Assembly (NCBI RefSeq): GCF_016429015.1
Contig: NZ_JAELTU010000061.1
Location: forward strand, 1 to 38,481
Origin: Rhizobium sp. ASV20
GTDB taxonomy: Bacteria > Pseudomonadota > Alphaproteobacteria > Rhizobiales > Rhizobiaceae
Length of the DNA stretch: 38,481 bases
Reading direction: 5' to 3'
Below the pieces are notes generated by a model. It saw only the letters and a list, made by a program, of their open reading frames with translations. It was not told the origin of the DNA and made no database searches. The translations under genes and the position numbers were made by a program. Each line of letters opens with the position of its first letter. The first letter of the stretch is position 1. This document shows, one piece after another, positions 8,499-17,304 of the stretch.

Positions 8499-11400
8499 AT
8501 GCGCTTTGATCGTCTCGACATTCTTCGCTACGGCGCGCTGACCGACCGCTCGCTCGATTTTCGGGCCGGCGCCAAGCTTCATGTCATCTTTGGCCCGAAC
8601 GAGGCGGGGAAGTCTTCCGCGCTCAGTGCAATTTCCGATCTGCTTTTCGGATTCCCGACCGCTGCCGAACAGAGCTTTCTGCACGAGCCGGGCACCTTGC
8701 GCATCGGTGCAGATATTAGGTCGCGCGACGGCAGCAAGCTTGCCTTTCGCCGCCGTCGCGGCCGCAAGAGCACGCTTCTTGCACCTGACGATAAGGAAAC
8801 GCCGCTTGCAGAGGATATCCTTGCGCCATTCATCGGCAATTTGAGCCGCGATGTCTTCGAGCGCGCCTTCGGTCTCGATTCACAAAGGCTTCGGCAAGGC
8901 GCGACGGCAATGCTGCGCAGCGGTGGCGAGATCGGCAGCCTGCTGTTTTCGGCAGCCTCCGGCCTGACCGGCCTTTCGCGAGTGCGCCAGTCGCTGGAAG
9001 CGGAGGCTGACGGGATCTACGCCGCCCGTCGCTCGAAGGATCGTGGCTTCTATCAGGCGCTGGATCGCTATGAAGACGCCCGCAAGGCTGAACGCGATCA
9101 CGAGCTCAAATCCGGGGATTGGAAGAAGCTGCTGGCGGAAGCGGCCGAAATCGAGACCGAGCTGGCAGGGTTGCAGGCGGAACGCCACGAGACACGCCAG
9201 GCTCTGGACCGGCTCAACAAGCTGAAGACCTTGCAGCCCTTGCTTGCGGAAATCGATGCGGAGGGGATGGCGCTCGAGCAACTGGCCGATCTTTCCGTCA
9301 TTCCCGAAAGCCTTGCCGACCGGCTCGAACAGAGGCTCCGTGACAAGCAAGTGGCCGAGGAAGAAATGTGCCGCGTGCGTCAGACGGTTGCCCGCACCGA
9401 GGAGGATCTGGCGCGCATCCAGGTTGATGATGCCTTGCTGCAGATATCGGGCGATATTACCCAGCTCTTTGCCGATACCGGCAATTATCGTAGCCAGCGG
9501 CATGATCTGCCGCGTGTTGATCAGGAACTGGCGGGCTACGACGACGCCCTGACGCAATTGGCGCGTCGATTAGGTGTTCCCGATGTCGCAAAACTCGGAG
9601 CACATCAGCCAAGCGATATCGATTTGGCCCGTCTGTCCGAACTCGTAGAGCAGGGCAAGCATCTCTCGCGTCAGCTGCAGGGGCTTGCCGAGCAGTCGGA
9701 GAGTGAACGCTCCCAGCTTGCGGCGCTTGAAAGAGACAGCTTTGCCGGGCGTCCGTTCGATCCGAGACTCTATAGCGATCAACTGGATTCATTGGCCGCC
9801 GATCTCACGAGCCTGGCGCGTGTCGATGCCCTGCAGACGCAGATACGTCGCGTCGAGTCGGACCTTGAGGAAGCGGCTGCGCGGCTACGGCCACCGGTCG
9901 GTGACATCTCAGTGCTCTTCGTTGCGCCCTTGCCGGAGCCATCGGAGATTGGCAACCATCGCGAGACGATCGATGCTGCCCGAACCAGGGTGCGTGAGAC
10001 CGCTGAAAAGCTGCGAACCTATGATGATCAGCTGACCGAGATCGGGCAGGTTCTGGCGGATGCGGAGCGCACAGGCCCGGTCGTCACGCGCGAGCAGGTG
10101 GCGGCAGCGCGTGAAGAGCGCGATAACAGGTGGTCGTCTATCCAGGACATGTTGACCGAAGGCCAGTCTCTCAACGCCAAGGCTGTTGCCGCACTAACGG
10201 TTGGCATCGGCAATGCGGATCGGCTGGCCGACACCGTTCTGAGTGACGCCGATCGCGTCGCCCGCCACGCAGACTATCGTCTGCGCGAAGCGCGGCTGCG
10301 ACGGGAGCGTGAGGATCTGTCCGGCCGGCTGCAACAGCACGAGCAGCTCTTGGCGGAGGCCGAGGCATCTTTTGCGGCGCTGTTCGATCCTTGCGGCGTT
10401 GCCGCTCTGGATCCATCGACCATGCTTGAATGGCGTCGCGGTGTCGAAGGGCTGTCGCGCCAGCGCAAGACCCTACGCGATCTGCTGGACGAGCGTGACG
10501 AGAACGCCCTGGCGGAGGAGCGTCTGTTGCCCGCCCTGCAGGATATCGTTGAGGCGACCGGCTACAAAAGTGGGCGTCTTCCACCCGTTGCGATGGCCGA
10601 GGGCTTGCGCAAGCATCTGCGCCTTGCCGCCGAGCGCTGGAGCGAAAGCCGGACGCGAGAAGGGGAAATCAGCTCGGCGCGCGACCGTCTGGCACGATTT
10701 GACGAGCAGCATCAGACCCTCGAACGACGGCACGCCGACTGGCGCGAGCTGTTCGGCAAGGCTTTGGTTCCCCTTGATCTGCCTGCGGATGCGACGCTGG
10801 AAATGGCGGCGGTGGCCCTAAAGGCGTGGGAAGAGCTGCCTGATGCTCTGGCGGAACGCGACAACAGGTTGCGGCGCGTCAGCGGCATGCGGCGCGACAT
10901 GGCGGACTTCGAACGGCGGCTCGCGACGCTCGTGGCCAGCTCCGGCTACGAACTGGAGCACTTGCCGCCGGATGCCGCGGCAGAAGCGCTGCACAGCCGC
11001 GCCAATGCCATGCGCGGCGAGTTGAAGAAGCGCGAGGGTCTCGAGGAGGATCGGCAGCGGGCAGAGGGGTTGGTCGCCCGCCATGAGGAGGAGCTTACGG
11101 CAATATCGAGCAACCTCGATGAGCTGACCGCCGGCTTGCCGGGCGCCACGGATCTATCGGCGCTGCTGTCACGTCTGCGGGAGCGTACCCGCCTGAACGC
11201 GCGGCTGCTGGAAAGCCGCGACCGCTTCCGCCGGCAGGCCGAGGGGCGGGCGGAGGATGAGCTTCGGCGCCAGCTTCATGATTTCGAGCGCATTGCGGCC
11301 GATTTCGAAATCGAGCGACTAACGGAAGAAGATCAGCGGCAATTCACACGTCACGGCGAGCTTTCGGCCCGGTTGGCGGAAAATCGTCGGCAGCAACAGA

Positions 11401-11957
11401 CGCTCGAAACCGGTGTGAGCGCCGAATATGCGGTTTTCGAAAAACTCTCGGCCGAGCAGGAAGCCAAGGACCTCGCCCGGCAGTGGGTTGTCCTGAAACT
11501 TGCGGCACGAATGCTGGCGGGCTCGATGGAATCCTATCGGGAAAAGCAGGCAGACCCGGTCATCAAACGCGCTGGCGAATTGTTTTCGCAACTCACCGGA
11601 AACCGCTTCCTGCGCCTTGTCGAGGCACATGACGAAAGCGACACATTACAGCTGCTGGCTGAGCGCGTGGGTGGCGAGCGGGTGCCGCTCGACGGCTTGA
11701 GCGAAGGCACCGGCGATCAGCTCTATCTTGCCCTGCGGCTGGCCTTCCTGGAGGACTACTCCGCCCGCAACGAGCCGGCTCCCCTGATCGTCGATGATAT
11801 CTTCCAGACCTTTGACGATGAGCGGGCGAGCGCGGGATTGAAGGTGCTGGCGACGACAGCCGAACGCTTCCAGACGATCCTTTTCACGCATGAGATGAGC
11901 GTCGTTGAGATCGCTAAGCGCGAAATAGGCAGCGATCTGGACCTGATCAGGCTATAG
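8499..11957 (+). CDS. YhaN-like AAA ATPase of the SMC/Rad50 class
   Basis: Large ABC-type ATPase that would form a Rad50-like complex with the upstream nuclease. The 1152-aa length fits the YhaN group. It has an N-terminal Walker A (GPNEAGKS, 32-39), about 900 residues of charged heptad-rich sequence with several interruptions (coiled coil), and a C-terminal lobe with the signature-like SEGTGDQLYLALRLA, Walker B LIVDDIFQTFDD and an H-loop in ILFTHEMS. No CxxC zinc hook is obvious in the middle, unlike Rad50 and SbcC. Its ATG lies one base after the preceding stop codon. It ends 13 bases from the convergent glycosyltransferase gene. GC content and codon use look native. Confidence 0.92.
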   Translation: MRFDRLDILRYGALTDRSLDFRAGAKLHVIFGPNEAGKSSALSAISDLLFGFPTAAEQSFLHEPGTLRIGADIRSRDGSKLAFRRRRGRKSTLLAPDDKETPLAEDILAPFIGNLSRDVFERAFGLDSQRLRQGATAMLRSGGEIGSLLFSAASGLTGLSRVRQSLEAEADGIYAARRSKDRGFYQALDRYEDARKAERDHELKSGDWKKLLAEAAEIETELAGLQAERHETRQALDRLNKLKTLQPLLAEIDAEGMALEQLADLSVIPESLADRLEQRLRDKQVAEEEMCRVRQTVARTEEDLARIQVDDALLQISGDITQLFADTGNYRSQRHDLPRVDQELAGYDDALTQLARRLGVPDVAKLGAHQPSDIDLARLSELVEQGKHLSRQLQGLAEQSESERSQLAALERDSFAGRPFDPRLYSDQLDSLAADLTSLARVDALQTQIRRVESDLEEAAARLRPPVGDISVLFVAPLPEPSEIGNHRETIDAARTRVRETAEKLRTYDDQLTEIGQVLADAERTGPVVTREQVAAAREERDNRWSSIQDMLTEGQSLNAKAVAALTVGIGNADRLADTVLSDADRVARHADYRLREARLRREREDLSGRLQQHEQLLAEAEASFAALFDPCGVAALDPSTMLEWRRGVEGLSRQRKTLRDLLDERDENALAEERLLPALQDIVEATGYKSGRLPPVAMAEGLRKHLRLAAERWSESRTREGEISSARDRLARFDEQHQTLERRHADWRELFGKALVPLDLPADATLEMAAVALKAWEELPDALAERDNRLRRVSGMRRDMADFERRLATLVASSGYELEHLPPDAAAEALHSRANAMRGELKKREGLEEDRQRAEGLVARHEEELTAISSNLDELTAGLPGATDLSALLSRLRERTRLNARLLESRDRFRRQAEGRAEDELRRQLHDFERIAADFEIERLTEEDQRQFTRHGELSARLAENRRQQQTLETGVSAEYAVFEKLSAEQEAKDLARQWVVLKLAARMLAGSMESYREKQADPVIKRAGELFSQLTGNRFLRLVEAHDESDTLQLLAERVGGERVPLDGLSEGTGDQLYLALRLAFLEDYSARNEPAPLIVDDIFQTFDDERASAGLKVLATTAERFQTILFTHEMSVVEIAKREIGSDLDLIRL

Positions 11958-11970
11958 GCCGCGAGGCCGG

Positions 11971-14169
11971 TTACTCGGTCCGTTGTGACATCGACGGAAT
12001 GGACAGCCGCGTCGGGACGACGATCCTCGGATCTGACTTGTTCCGGCTATAGGCGGGATTGAGTGCTCTGTCGACGAAGTGCTGCGTCGCGTGCAGCCGG
12101 CGCAGGTTCTGCTTTTCCTGATCGAAGCGCTTTTTCCGTTCGCCAGATTTGTCCGATCCCCGCGACAGCGATTCGTGGTGGTAGAGGCAGGCAAAGGGAG
12201 TCCAGATGATGCGATAGCCGGCTTTATGCGCGCGCAGGCAATAGTCCACATCGTTATAGGCGACCGCGAAATTTTCCTCGTCGAACAGGCCGATCTTTCG
12301 CAGGCAATCGCCGGAGATCAGCATGACGGCACCCGTTACGCAGGTCATGGTGTTGCGAACGTGCAGTCGATTCATCGGGCCGCCGAACTCCTTGGGCTTG
12401 TTCATGTACCAATGACCGGCCAGTCCTCCAAATCCGATGACCACGCCGGCGTGCTGCATCTTGTCGTTCGGAAAGAGCAGCTTGGCGCCGACGATACCCG
12501 TCCCGTCATAAGCAAGACAGGAAACCATCTCCTTCAGCCAACCAGCATCGATCACCTCGACGTCATTGTTGAGGATCAGACAGTGCTCGCCTTTCGCCGC
12601 GCTCAGGCCGCGGTTGACGGAGCGCGAAAAGTTGAAGGCTTCGGGTACGACAGTAGCCGAAAAATGCTGATGTGATTGGCGATACCGCTCGTGGAGATTG
12701 AGCACCGCAGGATCTGTCGAGCCATTGTCCATGACCAGAACTTCGAAATTCGGATAATCCGTTTTTTCAAAGAGATCATGAAGGATTCGCGAAATCAGAT
12801 CGAAATTGTCTTTGCTGGGAATGACGATCGAAATTTTGGGCCACTCGTGAGGCGGCTCGAAAACGACGCGATGCAGCGTCTTGGTCAGTGCGCCCTCGAC
12901 CTGGATCGCTTGCTGCTGCCGCTCGAATCTTTCCGTCAGCGCTTTTCTCGCATTCGTGGTCGCGGCATCCATGAATTTACGCGAGTAGGTCTTGCCATTG
13001 CGCCGCCACCAATAGGCCGGATAGGGCAGGTGCAGGATGCTGTGTTCCGGAAGTCCCTCGAGATAACGCAGCAGCAAGTCGTAATCCTGGGAACCGTCAT
13101 ATCCAGTCCGAAGGTAGCCGATCTCCCGAAGCCGGTCGTGGCGATAAACGGAGAAATGATTGATGTAGTTCACGCCGCTTAGCAGGACCGAATCATAGGC
13201 TGGCTTGAGCATGACCCCCGTCGGCTTCAACGTATCGTCGACAACGAGCTCGTCGGTGTAGAGGAAATTGGCGTCCGGGTTCTGCTCCAACGTGTGCCTG
13301 ATGAGTTTGAATGCGTGTGGGGCAACAACATCATCATGGTCGAGAAAGGCAATCCATTGGCCGCGCGCTTGGGATAGTCCAGAATTGGTGGCCGCTGCGA
13401 TGCCGCCATTGCGTTCGTTCAGCACGAAGCGAATATTGTCCTTCGCGCTTCGTGATTTGTACCACTGACGCGTTTCAGCCGACGTCGAGCCATCATCGCT
13501 GAGAATGAGTTCCGTGCCCGGTTCCGCCTGCATGTCAAAGGATCTGATGAGATCGTCCAGATATCGCGCTGGCGCATTGTAGACCGGAACGATGATGCTC
13601 AGCCAGGTTCCAGCTGTTGCCGTCACGGGCGAGGGGGCAAGATCGGCGGCGAGTCGATAATTGGCATCCGCATACTGGATCGTCAGGCTGGCGGCTCGCT
13701 TTCCGAATCGAAGCTTCGGTATCTTGCTCCAGTGCCGCGGCAGCCTGCCGAGATCGACGCGCTGTGCTTTCTCACCGGTGTTGAGGAGCCGAGCTACGTA
13801 TTCTTCGGCCGACTTGGCCGAGGAAAATGCCTTGATGTCGAATCTGAATGTTGTCGGGAAGCTGGCTGGATCGGCCCGCAAAGCGCAGATCGTGCCAACT
13901 GCGCCAACATCCGCGGTGACGATAAACCGGCGTGCTTCCGGCAAGGAGATCGCGTCTCTTTCATGAAAGCCATAGCCGCGATTGATGTAGAATTTGGGAT
14001 CTATCGGTTCTTCGGTCGCGGCTATGTGGAGGACGAGTAATCTCTTCCTGACAGGCGAGAACCTGATTTCAAAGGCGGGATCATCGCCTTGCGACTTCCA
14101 AAGATTGGGATCGGCGCCGGTCACGTTTTCATGTTCAAGATCGGCGTTTGGTAAGATCTTCAATGTCAT
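11971..14169 (-). CDS. Tandem GT2 glycosyltransferase
   Basis: Predicted inverting sugar transferase with two GT-A (GT2) domains in one chain, a plan common in capsule and O-antigen polymerases where two linkages alternate. About 185 N-terminal residues form a separate beta-rich, unrecognised module. Domain 1 begins near residue 190 (SIIVPVYNAP), with DDGST and the metal motif DHDD at 277-280. Domain 2 begins near 447 (SIVIPSKDNFD), with DNGST, LNNDVE and a late AYNDVDYC acid motif. No transmembrane segment is seen, so it is probably cytosolic or membrane-associated. Start choice is uncertain: the ATG at 14169 gives 732 aa, and an in-frame GTG at 14187 gives 738; neither has a strong ribosome site. 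It is the last gene of the minus-strand capsule operon. Donor and acceptor sugars cannot be predicted. Confidence 0.9.
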   Translation of the reverse strand: MTLKILPNADLEHENVTGADPNLWKSQGDDPAFEIRFSPVRKRLLVLHIAATEEPIDPKFYINRGYGFHERDAISLPEARRFIVTADVGAVGTICALRADPASFPTTFRFDIKAFSSAKSAEEYVARLLNTGEKAQRVDLGRLPRHWSKIPKLRFGKRAASLTIQYADANYRLAADLAPSPVTATAGTWLSIIVPVYNAPARYLDDLIRSFDMQAEPGTELILSDDGSTSAETRQWYKSRSAKDNIRFVLNERNGGIAAATNSGLSQARGQWIAFLDHDDVVAPHAFKLIRHTLEQNPDANFLYTDELVVDDTLKPTGVMLKPAYDSVLLSGVNYINHFSVYRHDRLREIGYLRTGYDGSQDYDLLLRYLEGLPEHSILHLPYPAYWWRRNGKTYSRKFMDAATTNARKALTERFERQQQAIQVEGALTKTLHRVVFEPPHEWPKISIVIPSKDNFDLISRILHDLFEKTDYPNFEVLVMDNGSTDPAVLNLHERYRQSHQHFSATVVPEAFNFSRSVNRGLSAAKGEHCLILNNDVEVIDAGWLKEMVSCLAYDGTGIVGAKLLFPNDKMQHAGVVIGFGGLAGHWYMNKPKEFGGPMNRLHVRNTMTCVTGAVMLISGDCLRKIGLFDEENFAVAYNDVDYCLRAHKAGYRIIWTPFACLYHHESLSRGSDKSGERKKRFDQEKQNLRRLHATQHFVDRALNPAYSRNKSDPRIVVPTRLSIPSMSQRTE

Positions 14170-14205
14170 CAATTTGTTTCTATTCACGAGCCCGTAGCGC
14201 GATGT

Positions 14206-15324
14206 TCAGAGAATAGCGACGTCATGCCGTGTCATTGCAGGATATAATCGAACGCCGGGAAATGACGGCGTGGCTTGCTCTCGCATCTTCTCAATCGAGT
14301 ATCGCGTGGCGTCGCGAGCGGCAAGTCGGTACTCACGATCATTCACCAAATGATCGATTGCGGCAGACCAATCTTCGACAGTATTGCCGATATGGAGTTC
14401 TCCTGCGACGGCACAGCGCGCGAATGTCGGACATTGCGAGAAGATGGCCGCGGCTTGCAGTCGGCTGATGTCGACACGCTTGGTATCGGCGCGGCTCGCA
14501 TTCGTCTTTCCCGGAAGCAGGGGAACGAGTGCTATATCGGCATTCTGATGCGTCGTCCTGGCAAGATAGGCCGGCCACGAGAGCGGAGCGACGATCGTCA
14601 TTCTCGCGGGATCGATGCCCAGACGATTCCAGCAACGCGCAAGGGCGCCGCTAGCGAAGACCTCGAAATGCAGGTTGGCATGCCGCTCCATCGCGGCCTT
14701 GACGATCGGCATGAGGAATTCATGTTCGTGACGATGAACGCCGGTCGCGTGATAAACCATCTTGAGCGGTGTCACGTCTTCGATCACCGTACTTACGGGC
14801 ATATCGGCGGGGTGGGCCGGCAAGGGCTTCAGGATATCGATCTCCTGGCCGGCAGTGGCAAGCGTGCGAGACAGAGCTTCGGTCGAGACCCATAGATGGG
14901 TCAATAAACGATTGACCCGCGGCAAGGGACGGACGGCCAGTCTCATCAGCCTGAACTTGTAAAGCCAGCCTGCTTCTCTGCCTGTCACAACGGCCCTGAT
15001 GTCGTCATCGACAAAGTAGGCCACACCGGCAAGGCTTTCGCGTCTTTCCTCAAGCCAGCGCAGCTGCGGTGGCTTTATGTAGCGGCAGATGACGACGAAG
15101 AGGCCGTCGCTGTCGATCGCATCAAGGGAGTCGTCGAGGCTCTTCATGATGACAGGCATCTCGGCGAGCCTGGCCCGTTCGTCAAGATAATAGCTGACGG
15201 TGGGATTCGGATATCGCGAGAGGATAAGCAGTTGTTTTGCCGCGCCTCGACGATCTTTTGCCATCGCCCCTGAAGGCTGAGGCCTGGGAAGCAATCGATA
15301 GAGCACGTCGCGCAGAACTTGCAT
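14206..15324 (-). CDS. Putative GT-B-fold glycosyltransferase-like protein
   Basis: A 372-aa cytosolic protein placed between the KpsE-like gene and the GT2 gene in the same operon. It has no signal or membrane segment. Features suggesting a GT-B enzyme are an acidic FVDDDIRAV segment in the N-terminal lobe followed by LWVSTEALSRTL (acceptor-domain style), and a C-terminal Rossmann-like half beginning KMVYHATGVHRHEHEF with a LVPLLPGKTNASRAD segment, where donor-binding motifs lie in GT4-like proteins. The classical EX7E motif is not clear, so the activity is inferred. The ATG at 15324 is preceded by GGTGGGA; a GTG nine bases upstream is the alternative. It begins 18 bases after the stop of the previous gene, so cotranscription is expected. 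Confidence 0.65.
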   Translation of the reverse strand: MQVLRDVLYRLLPRPQPSGAMAKDRRGAAKQLLILSRYPNPTVSYYLDERARLAEMPVIMKSLDDSLDAIDSDGLFVVICRYIKPPQLRWLEERRESLAGVAYFVDDDIRAVVTGREAGWLYKFRLMRLAVRPLPRVNRLLTHLWVSTEALSRTLATAGQEIDILKPLPAHPADMPVSTVIEDVTPLKMVYHATGVHRHEHEFLMPIVKAAMERHANLHFEVFASGALARCWNRLGIDPARMTIVAPLSWPAYLARTTHQNADIALVPLLPGKTNASRADTKRVDISRLQAAAIFSQCPTFARCAVAGELHIGNTVEDWSAAIDHLVNDREYRLAARDATRYSIEKMREQATPSFPGVRLYPAMTRHDVAIL

Positions 15325-15342
15325 GGATCCCACCGCGCGGCG

Positions 15343-16608
15343 CTAGGCGAAGCGATTTCGAAGATTTGTCAGCGCCCCGAAAGCAGCGCCCCAAATCAAC
15401 AGCGTCGCGCCAAATATGCCTGCCATCCAGAGTAGCCGTTGCGGATATTCCGCCTCATCCGGCAGATCGGGGGCAAGGAAGGTATCGAGATAAAGAAGCT
15501 GCTGCTTGCTGACGAACCGCACCTGCTCCAGCGTCTTCATGCTTATCGCGAACTGCTGTTCCGCAAGGGTCTGTTCAAGTTCGCGTTGAGACATATCGAC
15601 GGATACGTCGGCAAGGTTCTGTTCGGATTTATTCTGTCCGGCGATTTGACTGTTCAGCTGGTCCAATTGTGCTTGCTTGCTGTCGATCTCCCGCTTGAGA
15701 ACGCGCATCTGCGGGGCATTCGCCGACACGGTTCCGAGTTGCGCATTATATCTTTGCTGGAGATCGATTTGTTCTTTCCGCACGGTTGAGATCAGATTTG
15801 TCAGAACCGTCGACGATCCTTCCACGCTAAGGACGCCCGTCTGATTGCGCGCCGCCAGAAGATGATCTCGAGCCTTCTGCAGCTGGCTCTTGGAATTATC
15901 CAGATTGGTCTGAGCCGTGGCAATGACATCGTGCCAGATGCGGTTGTTGACGTCGTTGACCACGCCTTCCGAGGCTTTGACGACTTCCTGCAGGACTTTC
16001 TGGGCGTCGGCCGCCGAAAAAGCGCGGACCCTGACCGTGACGATACCGCTATTGGCATCGACTTTGACGGAGATCATGTCCTCCCAGTATTTCAGCAGCT
16101 TTTCCGAACTCGCGTCGGACCTGAGCCTTGCGACCGGATCGATCGACGAATCTCCATACAGCTTCTGGAAATCGACCTTGCCTTGGAGCGCGGCCACCAT
16201 GTCCTTACTCTTGATGAAGTTGGTAACGATCAACGTGTCCTGAACGATCTGTGCCGCTGGCAAACCGGTGACTTTGGCCAGTTGCCCTCCACCAAGCGCC
16301 GGTGTCGAAGACCGCACGGTAAAGCGGGTTTCCGACTGGTATTGATCGGATGCCATGAAGGTAAAATAGCAAACCGAAGCGACATTGGGGATGACAAGCA
16401 GCAGAATGATCGATGCGAGGATAGAACGGCCGATGATCTGTTGCATCGGACGCGGGCGCAGCCCGACAGCCTTGAACAACTGGCTCCGCCTCGACGTCGA
16501 AAAGCGCAGCTTCCGTGCCGTCACGGACAGATTGGCAGCCACGCTGCGGCTGTGCTCTGTTGCGCTGAGTTCAATCGTTTTGGGCGCGTTTTCGGTATCG
16601 TGAGCCAT
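15343..16608 (-). CDS. KpsE-like capsule export inner-membrane protein (copy 2)
   Basis: Polysaccharide co-polymerase/export adaptor (PCP-3, KpsE/CtrB type) that spans the periplasm and links the ABC transporter to the outer-membrane channel. It is 421 aa with a basic cytosolic N-terminus, a first membrane helix at about 61-84, the typical following ASDQYQSETRFTVR segment, a long periplasmic coiled-coil region (about 215-360), a proline-containing LAPDLPDEAEYPQR stretch and a C-terminal helix (about 392-414). The ATG at 16608 is chosen over an upstream TTG at 16626 because AAGG lies at good spacing. A second paralogue lies on the other side of kpsT, which is unusual for a single export operon. 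Confidence 0.88.
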   Translation of the reverse strand: MAHDTENAPKTIELSATEHSRSVAANLSVTARKLRFSTSRRSQLFKAVGLRPRPMQQIIGRSILASIILLLVIPNVASVCYFTFMASDQYQSETRFTVRSSTPALGGGQLAKVTGLPAAQIVQDTLIVTNFIKSKDMVAALQGKVDFQKLYGDSSIDPVARLRSDASSEKLLKYWEDMISVKVDANSGIVTVRVRAFSAADAQKVLQEVVKASEGVVNDVNNRIWHDVIATAQTNLDNSKSQLQKARDHLLAARNQTGVLSVEGSSTVLTNLISTVRKEQIDLQQRYNAQLGTVSANAPQMRVLKREIDSKQAQLDQLNSQIAGQNKSEQNLADVSVDMSQRELEQTLAEQQFAISMKTLEQVRFVSKQQLLYLDTFLAPDLPDEAEYPQRLLWMAGIFGATLLIWGAAFGALTNLRNRFA

Positions 16609-16637
16609 ATCGGGCCTTGCCGGCAATCCCTCGTGTC

Positions 16638-17291
16638 CTATCGGTTCAGTCTATAGTAGGCTTCGATCGCCTGTTCCACCTCATCGAAAACGATAAGTCT
16701 TCCATCGACAAGCAGCATGCCCTTGTCGCAATGGGTACTGATCATGCTCATACTATGAGAAACCATAATGATGTCGGAAGTCTTGCGTCTGTTTTCGAAC
16801 GCAATGCGGCAACGCTCCTGAAAGCGGGCGTCACCGACGGCAAGAACCTCATCCACCAGATAGCATTCGAATTCTATGGCCATTGAAAGGCCGAACGCCA
16901 GGCGAGCACCCATCCCGGAAGAGTAGGTTCTGACGGGAGCATCAAGATAGTCGCCCAGCTCCGCGAACTCTTCGACGAAGCGCGAGACCCGTCTGACATC
17001 CTCGCCATAGGCGCGTGCAACGAAATGAACGTTGGCTCGTCCTGTCATCAGAGGATTGAAGCCGCTGCTCAAGCCCAGCGGCCAGGACACGCGCACGTCC
17101 TTGGCAATCTTGCCCGAATTGGGCAGCATCGTCCCGGCGATCATGCGGATGGTCGTCGACTTCCCGGCTCCATTTACCCCCAGCAGACCATAGGAATAGC
17201 CCGACTGGAACTCGCAACTGACGCGATCAAGAATGACTTTTTTTCCAGCCTGGGTCTTGAAGAATTTCGAGACGTTGTTGAAGCGGATCAT
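16638..17291 (-). CDS. kpsT: Capsule polysaccharide ABC transporter ATP-binding protein KpsT
   Basis: ATPase powering export of lipid-linked capsule polysaccharide across the inner membrane. The 217-aa length is typical of KpsT. It has Walker A GVNGAGKST at 38-46, the KpsT-specific SWPLGLSSGF and VARAYG segments, the FVEEFAELGDYLD block, signature YSSGMGARLAFG, Walker B CYLVDEVLAVGD at 143-154 and switch His179 in MVSHS. These match the E. coli KpsT sequence as I remember it almost block for block. Its membrane partner KpsM (ABC-2 permease), normally encoded next to it, is not in this window. It lies between two KpsE-like genes, 13 bases after the first. Confidence 0.95.
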   Translation of the reverse strand: MIRFNNVSKFFKTQAGKKVILDRVSCEFQSGYSYGLLGVNGAGKSTTIRMIAGTMLPNSGKIAKDVRVSWPLGLSSGFNPLMTGRANVHFVARAYGEDVRRVSRFVEEFAELGDYLDAPVRTYSSGMGARLAFGLSMAIEFECYLVDEVLAVGDARFQERCRIAFENRRKTSDIIMVSHSMSMISTHCDKGMLLVDGRLIVFDEVEQAIEAYYRLNR

Positions 17292-17304
17292 GATGTGCGT
17301 CCAC

